Below are positions 15,592-24,333 of a stretch of 64,000 nt of DNA, one piece after another; position 1 is the first letter of the stretch; every line of letters starts with the position of its first letter. The notes under the pieces are model-generated. The model was not told the origin of the DNA. It worked only from the letters and a program-made list of their open reading frames with translations, and ran no database searches. The position numbers and the translations under genes were made by a program. Source of the DNA: an uncultured Clostridia bacterium (GTDB lineage: Bacteria; Bacillota; Clostridia; Oscillospirales; Oscillospiraceae); contig CANDEH010000001.1 in the NCBI GenBank assembly GCA_947383645.1, positions 66,141 to 130,140 on the forward strand, written 5' to 3'.

Positions 15592-17082
15592 TTATTTTTC
15601 CGCTAAAATCCGGTAGATGGCCTCCATATCCAGGGATTGGCGCAGGCCGTCGGCCAGCAGATCGTACTGGGTCCGCTGGTACTCGGCCCAGTCCAGGGCG
15701 GCGGTCCCGGCTGTGAGACCCCTGGCCCGGAGGAGGCAGTCCACCAGCGCTCCGGCGCACTCCGCCCGGTCAAAGAGGCCGTGAATGTAGCAGCCAAGGA
15801 CATTGCCCGCCGCCTGGCCGTCGGCCTTCTCCCGGCCTGTCTGGTCCCGGAGGGTCATGACGGGGTGCAAATTCTCCGTCTCGCCCATGTGGATCTCGTA
15901 GCCGGTAAAGGCGGCGCCGGCGAGGCCGGCGAAGACGCCCTGGGCGGCGGTGAAGGTTCCCTCCACCCGGGTGCGGGTCTTCTCCCCCCGGAACACCGTC
16001 CGGCCGGGGAGGAGGCCCAGGCCCCGCAGGGTCCCGCCGCCCTCCACCCCCTCCGGGTCGGCAATCTCCTCCCCCAGCATCTGGTAGCCGCCGCAGATGC
16101 CCAGGACGGCCCCGCCCCGGCTGGCGTGCTGGAGGAGTTTGGCCTCCATGCCGCTCTGGCGCAGCCACCGCAGGTCGGAGAGGGTGCTTTTGGTGCCCGG
16201 CAGGATGATGAGATCCGGCTCCCCCAGGGTCCGGGGGTCGTCCACATAGCGCAGGCTCACCTGCTCCAGACGCTCCAGCGGGTTGAAGTCGGTGAAGTTG
16301 GAGAGACGGGGCAGGCGGATGACCGCGATGTCGATGAGCCCCACCCGGCCGCCCCGGTCCAGACGGGCGGAGAGGGAGTCCTCGTCGTCGATGTCCACGT
16401 TCAGCATGGGCACCACGCCTAAAACCGGCTTTCCCGTCAGCTCCTCCAGGGTGGTCAGGCCGGGGCGGAGGATGGCCGCGTCCCCCCGAAACTTGTTGAT
16501 GATAAGGCCCCGGATCCGTGCCTGCTCCTCCGGCTCCAGCAGCTTCACCGTGCCGTAGAGGGAGGCGAAGACGCCCCCCCGGTCGATGTCGCCGCAGAGG
16601 AGCACGGGGGCGCCGGCGATTTTTGCCATGCCCATGTTGACAAAGTCGTCGGCCCGGAGGTTGATCTCCGCCGGGGAGCCGGCCCCCTCGATGACGACGA
16701 TGTCGTTCTCCGCGCTGAGGCGGCGGTAGGCGGCCTCGATCTCCGGGCGCAGGGCCTTCTTGTACCGGTAGTACTCCCGGGCGGCCATGGTGGCCCGGGG
16801 GACGCCGCAGACAATGACCTGGCTGCCCACGCTGCTGGTGGGCTTGAGGAGCACCGGGTTCATGTCCACCGAGGGCTCCACCCCCGCCGCCAGGGCCTGG
16901 ACGTACTGGGCCCGGCCCATCTCGAGGCCGTCGGCGGTGATGGCGGAGTTCAGCGCCATGTTCTGAGATTTGAAGGGGGCGACCCGATAGCCGTCCTGGG
17001 CAAAGATCCGGCACAGTCCGGCGCAGAGCAGACTTTTGCCCGCGTTGGATGCGGTCCCCTGAATCATAATGGCCTTCGCCAC
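15592..17082 (-). CDS. cbiP: Adenosylcobyric acid synthase (glutamine-hydrolysing)
   Basis: 496 residues. It amidates the b, d, e and g carboxylates of adenosylcobyrinate a,c-diamide using glutamine and ATP. The N-terminal dethiobiotin-synthetase-like domain has GTASNAGKSLL (9-19) and PFKSQNMALNS. The C-terminal class-I glutamine amidotransferase domain has the nucleophile in LGICGGYQMLG and the histidine in CYIHGLFD. It starts with GTG at 17082 immediately after the cobD stop, with GGGAGGTG upstream. Confidence 0.97.
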   Translation of the reverse strand: MAKAIMIQGTASNAGKSLLCAGLCRIFAQDGYRVAPFKSQNMALNSAITADGLEMGRAQYVQALAAGVEPSVDMNPVLLKPTSSVGSQVIVCGVPRATMAAREYYRYKKALRPEIEAAYRRLSAENDIVVIEGAGSPAEINLRADDFVNMGMAKIAGAPVLLCGDIDRGGVFASLYGTVKLLEPEEQARIRGLIINKFRGDAAILRPGLTTLEELTGKPVLGVVPMLNVDIDDEDSLSARLDRGGRVGLIDIAVIRLPRLSNFTDFNPLERLEQVSLRYVDDPRTLGEPDLIILPGTKSTLSDLRWLRQSGMEAKLLQHASRGGAVLGICGGYQMLGEEIADPEGVEGGGTLRGLGLLPGRTVFRGEKTRTRVEGTFTAAQGVFAGLAGAAFTGYEIHMGETENLHPVMTLRDQTGREKADGQAAGNVLGCYIHGLFDRAECAGALVDCLLRARGLTAGTAALDWAEYQRTQYDLLADGLRQSLDMEAIYRILAEK

Positions 17083-18129
17083 CTACAGCACCTCCCTTAT
17101 CGCTTGCAGCAGACGGGTATTATCCGGGTGTGTCCGGACGCAGACCCGGTAGTAATCCGGTCCCAGACCGGGGCAGCCGGCGCAGGAGCGGATGAGAATA
17201 TTCTTTTCCAAAAGCCGCTCCCGCAGGTCGCTGCGGCCGGCGCGGAGGAGCAGGTAGTTGGCCTCCCCCTCCCATACGGTCAGATCCAGGGCGCGAAGGC
17301 CCCCCATCAGCCGGGGGCGCTCTGCGCGGAGGACCGCCCGGCCCCGCTCCGCCCAGTCGGGGCAGGCGCAGGCGGCCAGGCCCGCGGCCTGGGCCGCGCT
17401 GGACACCGCCCAGGGGGGACCCGCGCCGTAGAGGGCGCTGAGGAGGGCGGCGTCGGCACAGAGGCCGTAGCCCAGGCGCAGGCCGGGGATGGCGTAGGTC
17501 TTGGTGAAGGCCCGCAGCAAAAAGAGCTGAGGATTTTTCGCCAGCAGTTCCGCCGCGCTGGGGCGGTCGGTGAGGGCGATGAAGCACTCGTCCACCACCA
17601 GCCGGGCCCCGATGGCGCCGCACCGGGCCGTGATCTCCGCCAGGAGCGGCAGGGGAATGCAGCGGCCGGTGGGGTTGTTGGGGGTGCAGAGAAAGACGAG
17701 GCCGATCCCCGGCGTCAGGGCGCTGAGAAAGTCCTCCGTCAGGTCAAATTTCCGCTCCGCGCAAAGCGGAAACCGCTCCGCCGCGCAGCCTGTCAGGCGG
17801 AGGGCCTGCTCATACTCGGAGAAGGTGGGGGCGGTGACGAGGGCCCTCTCAGGGCGCAGGGCCAGACAGAGCCGGTAGATGAGATCCGCCGCGCCGGCCC
17901 CGCAGATCACCTCCTCCGGCGAGCAGCCCTGGAGGGCGGCAATCGCGCGGCGCAGGTCGGCGCAGAAGGGGTCGGGGTAGTTCACCGCCGCCTCCACCGA
18001 GGAGCGGACAGCCTCCGCCACAGCCGGGGGCATCCCCAGAGGGTGGAGATTGGCGGAGAAGTCGAGGGCGGCGGGGTGGTTCCAGACGTCGCCGCCGTGG
18101 GTGTAGACTGGGGCTTGGGCGTTTGGCAT
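17083..18129 (-). CDS. cobD: L-threonine-O-3-phosphate decarboxylase
   Basis: 348 residues. A fold-type-I PLP enzyme making (R)-1-aminopropan-2-ol O-phosphate, the linker attached by CbiB. THGGDVWNHPAALDFSANLHP is the family N-terminus, CTPNNPTGR the substrate motif, and RAFTKTYAIPGLRLGYG holds the PLP lysine. A histidinol-phosphate aminotransferase would look similar, but the N-terminus and position between cbiB and cbiP fix the assignment. CGGAGG precedes the ATG. Confidence 0.95.
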   Translation of the reverse strand: MPNAQAPVYTHGGDVWNHPAALDFSANLHPLGMPPAVAEAVRSSVEAAVNYPDPFCADLRRAIAALQGCSPEEVICGAGAADLIYRLCLALRPERALVTAPTFSEYEQALRLTGCAAERFPLCAERKFDLTEDFLSALTPGIGLVFLCTPNNPTGRCIPLPLLAEITARCGAIGARLVVDECFIALTDRPSAAELLAKNPQLFLLRAFTKTYAIPGLRLGYGLCADAALLSALYGAGPPWAVSSAAQAAGLAACACPDWAERGRAVLRAERPRLMGGLRALDLTVWEGEANYLLLRAGRSDLRERLLEKNILIRSCAGCPGLGPDYYRVCVRTHPDNTRLLQAIREVL

Positions 18130-18143
18130 GGAAACCTCCGGAG

Positions 18144-18200
18144 AGTTAGGAATTAGGAATTAGGAGTTAGGAATTGTGGTGTCGCCTGCGGCGACGGATT
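18144..18200. repeat. Heptamer half-element E4
   Basis: An array GTTAGGAATTAGGAATTAGG plus a GTCGCCTGCGGCGAC hairpin; no inverted right arm was found nearby. Confidence 0.75.
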
Positions 18201-18280
18201 TACAATGGGAGGCAGGGAGTAGATTTTTGGTGGAAGAGAGAGAAAATTCCGTTGCCGCTGGATACATTCGTTCCGGATTT

Positions 18281-19249
18281 CTAAGATAAGAGCGCTGTCA
18301 AGATGGTGAGCAGAGCTGCCGCGGAAACTGCTGCGGCGTACCCGCGGGCTACCAGGCTGTTTACACGGCGGATGTCCTCCGGCTCCACTGGCCGGGTGGG
18401 GTCGCCGATGGTGGGCTTCTCCACCAGACGGCCAAAGTAGCGGCTGGGGCCCGCCAGCTGGATGCCGAGAGCGCCTGCCGCCGCCGCCTCGGTGTGGGCG
18501 GAGTTGGGGGACTTGTGGTTCTTCCGGTCCCGGCCATAGATCCGAAACGCCTCTTTGCCGCTGAGGCCGGCCAGGGGCGCGGCCAGGCACAGCAGGAGGC
18601 CGGAGAGGCGGGCGGGGAGAAGGTTCAGAAGGTCGTCCAGTCTGGCGGCGCAGCGGCCGAAGTGCTGGTAGCGGGGGGTCTGGTAGCCCACCATGGAGTC
18701 CATGGTGTTCACCGCCTTGTAGAAGATGCCGGCGGCGGGGCCGCCGACGGCCAGGAAGAGCAGGGGAGCGATGACGCCGTCGGAGAAATTCTCCGCCACG
18801 GTCTCTACCGCCGCTTTGGCCACGCCGGCCTCGTCCAGGCAGTCCGTGTCACGGCCCACGATCATGGAGACGGCGGCGCGGGCGGCGGGAAGATCCCCGG
18901 CGGTGAGCGCGGCGCAGACCTTCATGCTCTCCTGGCGGAGGGAGGTCAGGGCCAGGCACTGGCTGGTGAGGAGCACCGACAGGGCGAAGGCCAGGGGGGC
19001 GCAGGCCCAGCGGATAACAGCGAGGACAAAAGCGGTGAGAGCCGTGGGGAGGACGGCGACCAGAAGCACCAGCAGCCGGCCGGCCCACCGCTCGCCGGCG
19101 GGGGTGAGGGGGAACAGGCGGCGGAGGGGGGACTCCAGACGGGCGATGAGCCAGCCGATGCCCCGCACCGGGTGGGGCAGGGTGCGGGGGTCGCCGATGA
19201 GGAGGTCCAGGAGCACTCCCAGGAGGAGGCAGAGGAGGCGGGCGGTCAT
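18281..19249 (-). CDS. cbiB: Adenosylcobinamide-phosphate synthase
   Basis: 322 residues, integral membrane protein. It joins aminopropanol phosphate to adenosylcobyric acid. LLDLLIGDPRTLPHPVRGIG is the family signature near the N-terminus; hydrophobic segments lie at about 1-20, 55-100, 145-170, 200-225 and 295-320; SMIVGRDTDCLDEAGV and AVETVAENFSDGVIAPL are conserved cytoplasmic motifs. The start overlaps the cobC stop as ATGA. The gene also carries the name cobD in other nomenclatures. Confidence 0.95.
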   Translation of the reverse strand: MTARLLCLLLGVLLDLLIGDPRTLPHPVRGIGWLIARLESPLRRLFPLTPAGERWAGRLLVLLVAVLPTALTAFVLAVIRWACAPLAFALSVLLTSQCLALTSLRQESMKVCAALTAGDLPAARAAVSMIVGRDTDCLDEAGVAKAAVETVAENFSDGVIAPLLFLAVGGPAAGIFYKAVNTMDSMVGYQTPRYQHFGRCAARLDDLLNLLPARLSGLLLCLAAPLAGLSGKEAFRIYGRDRKNHKSPNSAHTEAAAAGALGIQLAGPSRYFGRLVEKPTIGDPTRPVEPEDIRRVNSLVARGYAAAVSAAALLTILTALLS

Positions 19250-19842
19250 TTCCAGTTCCCCACCGGGCTGAGGAGGCGGAGACGGAGGGGCTCCTCCTCC
19301 ACCTCCACGGCGAAGCCGCTGCAGTTGGGGCACTCCCAGTCGTAGTAGTGGGGGCGGGCGGGGACGCCCAGGCTGCTCATCAGGTTCATCAGGCTGCCGC
19401 CGTGGGTGCAGAGCCCTACCCGCTCATAGCCGTGAGCCCTGGCGTGGGCCACCACCTGCCGGATGGCGTCACTGAGGCGGCGGGTACAGTCGGGGATGCT
19501 CTCCCCCACGGGGAGCTTGGAGAGGTCGGAGGTGGTGAGCCACTGTTGGTAGAGGGGGTCGTCCTTCAGCTCCTCGTGGTTCCTGCCCTCGAAGGGGCCG
19601 AAGTCGGTCTCCCGGAGGCCGGGGATCACCGTCTGGTCCGGGTGCCGGGGCCAGAGGAGGGCCGCCGTCTGTTGGCAGCGGACCAGGGGGCTGCGGTAGA
19701 CGTGGTCCACCGCCGGCAGGGTGGGGGACACGGTCCGGGCCAGGTCCTCCCCCTGGGGGAGGATGGGAATGTCGGTGACGCCGATGAAGCGGTGCTCCAG
19801 GTTGCCCTGGGTGGTGGCGTGGCGGACGAGAATGAGTTCCAT
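19246..19842 (-). CDS. cobC: Alpha-ribazole phosphatase (histidine phosphatase family)
   Basis: 198 residues. It removes phosphate from alpha-ribazole-5'-phosphate or from adenosylcobalamin-5'-phosphate at the end of the pathway. LILVRHATTQGN carries the phosphohistidine H8; RSPLVRCQQTA, RETDFGPFEGR and CTHGGSLMNL complete the phosphoglycerate-mutase-like active site. A generic broad-specificity phosphatase is the alternative; context favours CobC. AAAGGAG lies 9 bases before the ATG. Confidence 0.88.
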   Translation of the reverse strand: MELILVRHATTQGNLEHRFIGVTDIPILPQGEDLARTVSPTLPAVDHVYRSPLVRCQQTAALLWPRHPDQTVIPGLRETDFGPFEGRNHEELKDDPLYQQWLTTSDLSKLPVGESIPDCTRRLSDAIRQVVAHARAHGYERVGLCTHGGSLMNLMSSLGVPARPHYYDWECPNCSGFAVEVEEEPLRLRLLSPVGNWK

Positions 19843-19846
19843 AGCG

Positions 19847-20203
19847 TTACGCTCCTTTGATAATAGTGGGAATACCGCAGCAGAGGCGGACGACCCGATC
19901 CGCCCGCTCCGCCAAAATGCAGCAGGTGCGCCCAACCCGCTCCCGCCACCGGCGGTCCAGGGGGTCCATGGGCACCACGCCGCATCCCACCTCGTCGCAG
20001 AGGAGGCAGACGTCGGGACAGGCGTCCAGAAGGGCATCCAGAGCGGTCCAGGGGTCCTCCGTATGCCGGAGCCACTGGGCGAGATTTGTGACGACGGGCC
20101 GGTGACAGCGTGGATCGTCGGAGACCTGGTCGAGAGTAAGGCCGGTGAGGCGCAGGGCGTAGGCCAGCTTGCCCTGCCCGGCGCCGCCGATGATGAGAGT
20201 CAT
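19847..20203 (-). CDS. Short CobU-like protein with altered P-loop
   Basis: 118 residues. The C-terminal half (DEVGCGVVPMDPLDRRWRER ... ADRVVRLCCGIP) matches CobU, the adenosylcobinamide kinase / guanylyltransferase. It lacks the middle region with the guanylylated-His motif, and its P-loop reads GGAGQGKLAY, with Leu where Ser/Thr should bind Mg-nucleotide. A full-length cobU lies 1 kb upstream in the same operon. It may be a degenerate copy, a regulatory subunit or a kinase for a different substrate; the sequence does not say. CGGAGG precedes the ATG, and cobC starts 5 bases after its stop. Confidence 0.8.
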   Translation of the reverse strand: MTLIIGGAGQGKLAYALRLTGLTLDQVSDDPRCHRPVVTNLAQWLRHTEDPWTALDALLDACPDVCLLCDEVGCGVVPMDPLDRRWRERVGRTCCILAERADRVVRLCCGIPTIIKGA

Positions 20204-20220
20204 GGGAAACCTCCGGTTCA

Positions 20221-20388
20221 ATGAGGAATTAGGAATGAGGAATTAGGAATTTTGGTGGCGGCGCTTGACGCCGCGGATTGGAATTTTTAGAGCAGAGAGA
20301 GGGGTTCCTATCTCTGCTGGAACATTTTAAATCGTCCAGCGAAGCTGGACACCGCAATTCCTAATTCCTAACTCCTAATTCCTAATTC
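20221..20388. repeat. Heptamer-bounded element E5
   Basis: The left arm ATGAGGAATTAGGAATGAGG and right arm ATTCCTAATTCCTAACTCC surround GGCGGCGCTTGACGCCGC and GTCCAGCGAAGCTGGAC. The last codons and stop of cobS are read inside the right arm. Confidence 0.85.
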
Positions 20389-21153
20389 AAGAAGGTGTTG
20401 CGCCACCGCCGCAGCCGCCACCATGGCGCATTCGCAGAGCTGGAGGAAAAAGCCCTCCGTGTCGCCGGTGATGCCGCCGAATTGGCGATGGGCCAGGCGG
20501 TAGTACCAGGCGAAGACGGCCAGGGCGGCGGCGGGGACGGACAGCAGCTCCCAGGCGCCGCTGTCCAGGCAGAGCAGGGCGATGGCGAGAATTGCCGCGA
20601 TTGTCTCGGCGAGGAGAACGGCCCGGGCCTTGCGGGCCTCTATGGGGTGGGTGAAGGTGGCCAGGAGGCCGCTGCCCCGGGCGTTGCGCCAGGAGACCGC
20701 CGCCAGGCCCGACAGGCAGCGGCTGAGAATGGGGGTCAGGGACAGGACGGCGGCGGAGGCGGCGGTGAGGGCCGTGTCGGCCCAGGCGGCGGTGAAGAGC
20801 AGGAGGTACAGGGCGCAGCAGATGACGGCAAAGGCCCCGGTGTGGCTGTCCTTGAGGATGCGCAGCTTCTCCTCCCGGCTGCGGCGGCTGGCCAGGGCGT
20901 CGCAGGTGTCGCAGAGACCGTCCAGGTGGATGGCCCCGGAGAGGGCGACGGGGATCAGGACCGCCACGGCCGGACCCAGGGCGGTCAGGCCGAGCCGGGG
21001 CCAGAGCCAGAGCCACAGGCGCAGCGCGGCGGCGATGATGACGCCCGCCGCCGGGAACCAGCACAGCGCCCAGCGGAGGGACTTCTCGTCCCAGTCCACC
21101 TGGGGAACCGGAATTTTGGTGTACATGGAGAGGGCGATGAGAAGGGATTTCAT
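20368..21153 (-). CDS. cobS: Adenosylcobinamide-GDP ribazoletransferase (cobalamin synthase)
   Basis: 261 residues, polytopic membrane protein. It joins adenosylcobinamide-GDP with alpha-ribazole. YTKIPVP near the N-terminus, GAIHLDGLCDTCDALASRRS (metal-binding Asp cluster) and DSHTGAFAV are diagnostic. The C-terminal tail ELGIRS and the stop are translated from a heptamer array, so the native terminus has been replaced. It lies between cobU and the short CobU-like gene. Confidence 0.95.
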   Translation of the reverse strand: MKSLLIALSMYTKIPVPQVDWDEKSLRWALCWFPAAGVIIAAALRLWLWLWPRLGLTALGPAVAVLIPVALSGAIHLDGLCDTCDALASRRSREEKLRILKDSHTGAFAVICCALYLLLFTAAWADTALTAASAAVLSLTPILSRCLSGLAAVSWRNARGSGLLATFTHPIEARKARAVLLAETIAAILAIALLCLDSGAWELLSVPAAALAVFAWYYRLAHRQFGGITGDTEGFFLQLCECAMVAAAAVAQHLLELGIRS

Positions 21154-21190
21154 GGGAAAATCCTCGTTTTCTCTACAGATGTATGAGGGC

Positions 21191-21697
21191 CTATTTGCAG
21201 CGCAGAGGGATGCCGCAGACCACCTCGAAGACCCCGTCGGCCAGGGCCGCCGTCTCGCGGCTGAGGGCGGCCAGGGCGCGGAGGTAGGCCAGGGTGTCGG
21301 CGTCGTAGTCCATGCCGTCGGCAAAGAGGTCGTTGCCCACCGCCACGGTCAGGGCGGTCTGCTCCCTCAGGCGGCGGAGGCCCGCAAGGACGCGGTCCGC
21401 CGCCCCCTCCCGGGCGGGGCCGAACCACTCGTTGGCGAAGAGATTGGTCAGATCCTCCAGAAGGACGGCGCAGCGGGGGGGGAGGGGGAGGGCCTCCAGG
21501 GCGCGGGGGCGCTCCACGGTCCGAAACCCCTTGCCGGCGCGGAGGGCGCGGTGGCGCTCGATGCGCTCTTGGGCCTCCGGCCCATGGGGCTCCATGGTGG
21601 CGACGTAGAGGGGGCCGGCAATGCCGCTGCGGACGATCTGCTCCTCGGCGAAGGCGGACTTGCCGCTGCCCGCGCCGCCGAATATGTAGAGGAGCAT
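21191..21697 (-). CDS. cobU: Adenosylcobinamide kinase / adenosylcobinamide-phosphate guanylyltransferase
   Basis: 168 residues. It phosphorylates adenosylcobinamide and transfers GMP to it. GGAGSGKSAFAEE is an intact P-loop (7-19), YVATMEPHGPEAQERIERHR contains the conserved R-I-x-x-H-R motif with the guanylylated His, and LLEDLTNL is the Walker-B-like strand. It ends VFEVVCGIP. It starts 4 bases after the cobT stop. Confidence 0.93.
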   Translation of the reverse strand: MLLYIFGGAGSGKSAFAEEQIVRSGIAGPLYVATMEPHGPEAQERIERHRALRAGKGFRTVERPRALEALPLPPRCAVLLEDLTNLFANEWFGPAREGAADRVLAGLRRLREQTALTVAVGNDLFADGMDYDADTLAYLRALAALSRETAALADGVFEVVCGIPLRCK

Positions 21698-21701
21698 GGG
21701 C

Positions 21702-22760
21702 TCAGCTCAGGTGCTCGTAGGCGTCGATGTCCATCTGCTGGAAGGTGGACATGTCCCGGTAGATGGCCAGGGCCATGTCCAGGATGGGCATCACCGCCAC
21801 CGCGCCGGTGCCCTCGCCCAGGCGCATGTCCGCGTGGAGGATGGCCTTCAGCTCCAGTTCCTCCAGCACGGCGGCGCCGGCGGGCTCGGCGGAGGCGTGG
21901 GTGGCCAGCATGTAGTCCCGGGCCGCCGGACACAGCCGCCGGGCGCAGAGGGCCGCTGTCGAGGAGATCAGGCCGTCGATGAGGACGGGGATGCGGCGGA
22001 GGGCGCCGCCCAGGAACACGCCGGTGAGGCCGGCGATGTCCAGACCGCCCACCTTGGCCAGAACGTCGATGGGGTCGGCGGGGTCGGGGCGGTTGATCTC
22101 AATGCCCCGGCGGATGGCGTCGATCTTCCGGCCCAGGCCCTCGGTGGAGAGGCCGGCCCCCCGGCCGGTGACGGCGGCGGGGTCCGCGCTCAGGAGGACG
22201 GCGAGCACCGCGGAGGAGGTGGTGGTGTTGCCGATGCCCATCTCCCCGGTGGCAAGGAGGCAGTAGCCCTCGGCGGCCAGATTTTCCACGATGTCCACCC
22301 CGGTGAGGATGGCTTTCTCGCACTCCTCCCGGGTCATGGCGGGGCCGGCGGTGAAGTCGGCGGTGCCCCGGCGGATGTTCCGCTGGAGGAGACTGTGTCC
22401 GGACACGGGGCGGGCCACGCCGATGTCCACCGGAACCACGTCCGCCCCGGCGATCTTCGCCATGCGGCAGACGCTGGAGGCGCCCCGGGCCATGTTCTCG
22501 GCCACCACGGCGGTGACCTCCTGCCCGGTCTGGGTGACGCCCTGGGCCACCACGCCGTTGTCGGCGCACATGGCCACGATGGCCTTCCTAGCCAGGGAGA
22601 CGTCGGGGGTGCCCTGGGCCCCGGCAATGCGGACGATGTGGTCCTCCAGAATGCCGAGGCTGCCCAGAGGCTTGGCCACGCTGTCCCAGCGGATCCGGGC
22701 GGCGGCCATGGCGGCCTGGTCGGCGGGCGCTATGCGGTTGAGGAGTGCGGAGAGTGTCAT
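21702..22760 (-). CDS. cobT: Nicotinate-nucleotide-dimethylbenzimidazole phosphoribosyltransferase
   Basis: 352 residues. It activates the lower-ligand base (DMB or another base) to its alpha-ribotide. KPLGSLGILE, CADNGVVAQGVTQTG, GEMGIGNTTTSSAVLA and MRLGEGTGAVAVMPILD (catalytic Glu) are all present. No dedicated DMB synthesis genes are in the window, so the base used cannot be inferred. AAGGAAGG precedes the ATG. Confidence 0.97.
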   Translation of the reverse strand: MTLSALLNRIAPADQAAMAAARIRWDSVAKPLGSLGILEDHIVRIAGAQGTPDVSLARKAIVAMCADNGVVAQGVTQTGQEVTAVVAENMARGASSVCRMAKIAGADVVPVDIGVARPVSGHSLLQRNIRRGTADFTAGPAMTREECEKAILTGVDIVENLAAEGYCLLATGEMGIGNTTTSSAVLAVLLSADPAAVTGRGAGLSTEGLGRKIDAIRRGIEINRPDPADPIDVLAKVGGLDIAGLTGVFLGGALRRIPVLIDGLISSTAALCARRLCPAARDYMLATHASAEPAGAAVLEELELKAILHADMRLGEGTGAVAVMPILDMALAIYRDMSTFQQMDIDAYEHLS

Positions 22761-22777
22761 GGAAACCCTTCCTTTCA

Positions 22778-22976
22778 GTTAGGAGATAGGAGATAGGAGA
22801 TAGGAGTGAAGGTGTCGCCTCCGGCGACAGAATTTGAATATTTCAGAGCGGAGGGTGGGGAGCGGAAAGCGGAGAGGAGGGGAGGAGACATGGAATTTGC
22901 CGAAGGCAAATGCAATTCCAATCGTCCAGCGAAGCTGGACACATTCACTCCTATCTCCTATCTCCTATCTCCTCAC
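22778..22976. repeat. Heptamer-bounded element E6 (GATAGGA variant)
   Basis: The left array TTAGGAGATAGGAGATAGGA and right array CTCCTATCTCCTATCTCC flank a GTCGCCTCCGGCGAC hairpin and a GTCCAGCGAAGCTGGAC hairpin. The last CbiA residues (EIGDRR) and stop are read inside the right array. Confidence 0.85.
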
Positions 22977-24333
22977 TGCCCCCGCGGGACGCGCAGGCCT
23001 CCACAAACCGCCTTGCCGCCTGCGGGCAGCCGCAGAGATGGAGGTGGGGGAAGCCGGCGTAGAGAGTGGGGGTGTGATGGGCGCAGCTCCAGGCGCGGCT
23101 TGATTGGGGCTTCTGGGCGTGGAAGGCGTCGCCGGGGGACGTGCTGTCCCAGTAGTGGAACTCGTGGGCGTTGAGAGATTCCCCCGCGGCGCAGAGGAGA
23201 CCGGTCTGGCGGGCTGTCATGGCGATGTAGCCGAAGCGGCTCAGCTTGCCGGTGCTGGCGGCCTCAGCGGGGAAAACACCGGCCATCTGGCGGCTGTGAC
23301 GGCCGCCGGCGTCGGCGAGGGTTTGATGGAGGTAGAGGAAGCCGCCGCACTCGGCCAGGGTGGGGGTTCCGGACTGGACGGCGGCGCGGACGGACTGGAG
23401 CATGGGGGCGTTCTCCGCCAGTTCGCGGGTGTACAGCTCCGGGTAGCCGCCGCCCAGGTAGAGGCCGGCGGCGTGCTCCGGCAGGGCGGCGTCGGCGAGG
23501 GGGGAGAAGAAGGCCAGCTCCGCGCCCAGGCGCTCCAGAAGGCGGAGGGCGTCGGCGTAGTAGAAGCAGAAGGCGCTGTCCCGGGCCACGGCGATTCGGG
23601 GGCGGCCCGGTACCGGGGCGGGCAGATCCGGCGGAGGGGCGGACAGGGGCGGGGCGGTCTCCGCCAGGGCGGTGAGGCCGGGGAGGTCCAGGTGCTCTTG
23701 GGCCAGGGCCGCCAGCTTGTCCAGCTTTTCTGTCAGATCCGCCACCTCGGCGGCGGTGACAAGGCCCAGGTGCCGGCTTTCGATGGTACAGTCGGGGCAC
23801 TGGGGGAGGAAGCCGTAGGCGCGCAGGCCGGTTTCCCGCTCCACCGCCTCCTTCAGGCGGGGGTAGAGCATGGGGGAGACGCGGTTGAAGATGACGCCGC
23901 GGATATGGGAGTCCGGGCGGAAGGTCTGGAACCCCTTGACCGCCGCCGCGGCGCTGAGGGCGCGGCCCCGGCCGTCCAGAATCAGCACCGCCGGGGTATC
24001 GGTGAGCCGGGCCAGGCGGTAGGCGCTGGCCTGGTCGCTCATGGCGATGCCGTCGTAGTAGCCCATGGCCGCCTCGATGACGGAGAGGCGGCCGCCGTTT
24101 TCCGCAAGGGATCGGAGGCAGGGGGTCTCGCCCATGAGGAAGAGGTCCAGGTTCCGGCTGGGGACGCCCACCACCCGGCTGTGAAACATGGGGTCGATGT
24201 AGTCCGGACCGCACTTGAAGGCGGCGGGGGCTTTTCCGGCCTGACGCAGGGCGCGGAGGAGGGCGCAGGTGACAGTGGTCTTGCCGCTGCCGCTGGCCGC
24301 GGCGCAGAGCATCAGGCGGGGGCGGTCAGTCAT
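22951..24333 (-). CDS. cbiA: Cobyrinate a,c-diamide synthase
   Basis: 460 residues. It amidates the a and c carboxylates of cobyrinate with glutamine and ATP. The N-terminal nucleotide-binding domain has CAAASGSGKTTVTCALL and FKCGPDYIDPMFH; the C-terminal amidotransferase domain has LAECGGFLYLHQ with the nucleophilic Cys, LYLGGGYPEL, and HEFHYWDS with the catalytic His. The ATG at 24333 overlaps the cbiET stop by 8 bases. The C-terminal EEIGDRR is encoded by the repeat. Confidence 0.96.
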   Translation of the reverse strand: MTDRPRLMLCAAASGSGKTTVTCALLRALRQAGKAPAAFKCGPDYIDPMFHSRVVGVPSRNLDLFLMGETPCLRSLAENGGRLSVIEAAMGYYDGIAMSDQASAYRLARLTDTPAVLILDGRGRALSAAAAVKGFQTFRPDSHIRGVIFNRVSPMLYPRLKEAVERETGLRAYGFLPQCPDCTIESRHLGLVTAAEVADLTEKLDKLAALAQEHLDLPGLTALAETAPPLSAPPPDLPAPVPGRPRIAVARDSAFCFYYADALRLLERLGAELAFFSPLADAALPEHAAGLYLGGGYPELYTRELAENAPMLQSVRAAVQSGTPTLAECGGFLYLHQTLADAGGRHSRQMAGVFPAEAASTGKLSRFGYIAMTARQTGLLCAAGESLNAHEFHYWDSTSPGDAFHAQKPQSSRAWSCAHHTPTLYAGFPHLHLCGCPQAARRFVEACASRGGSEEIGDRR

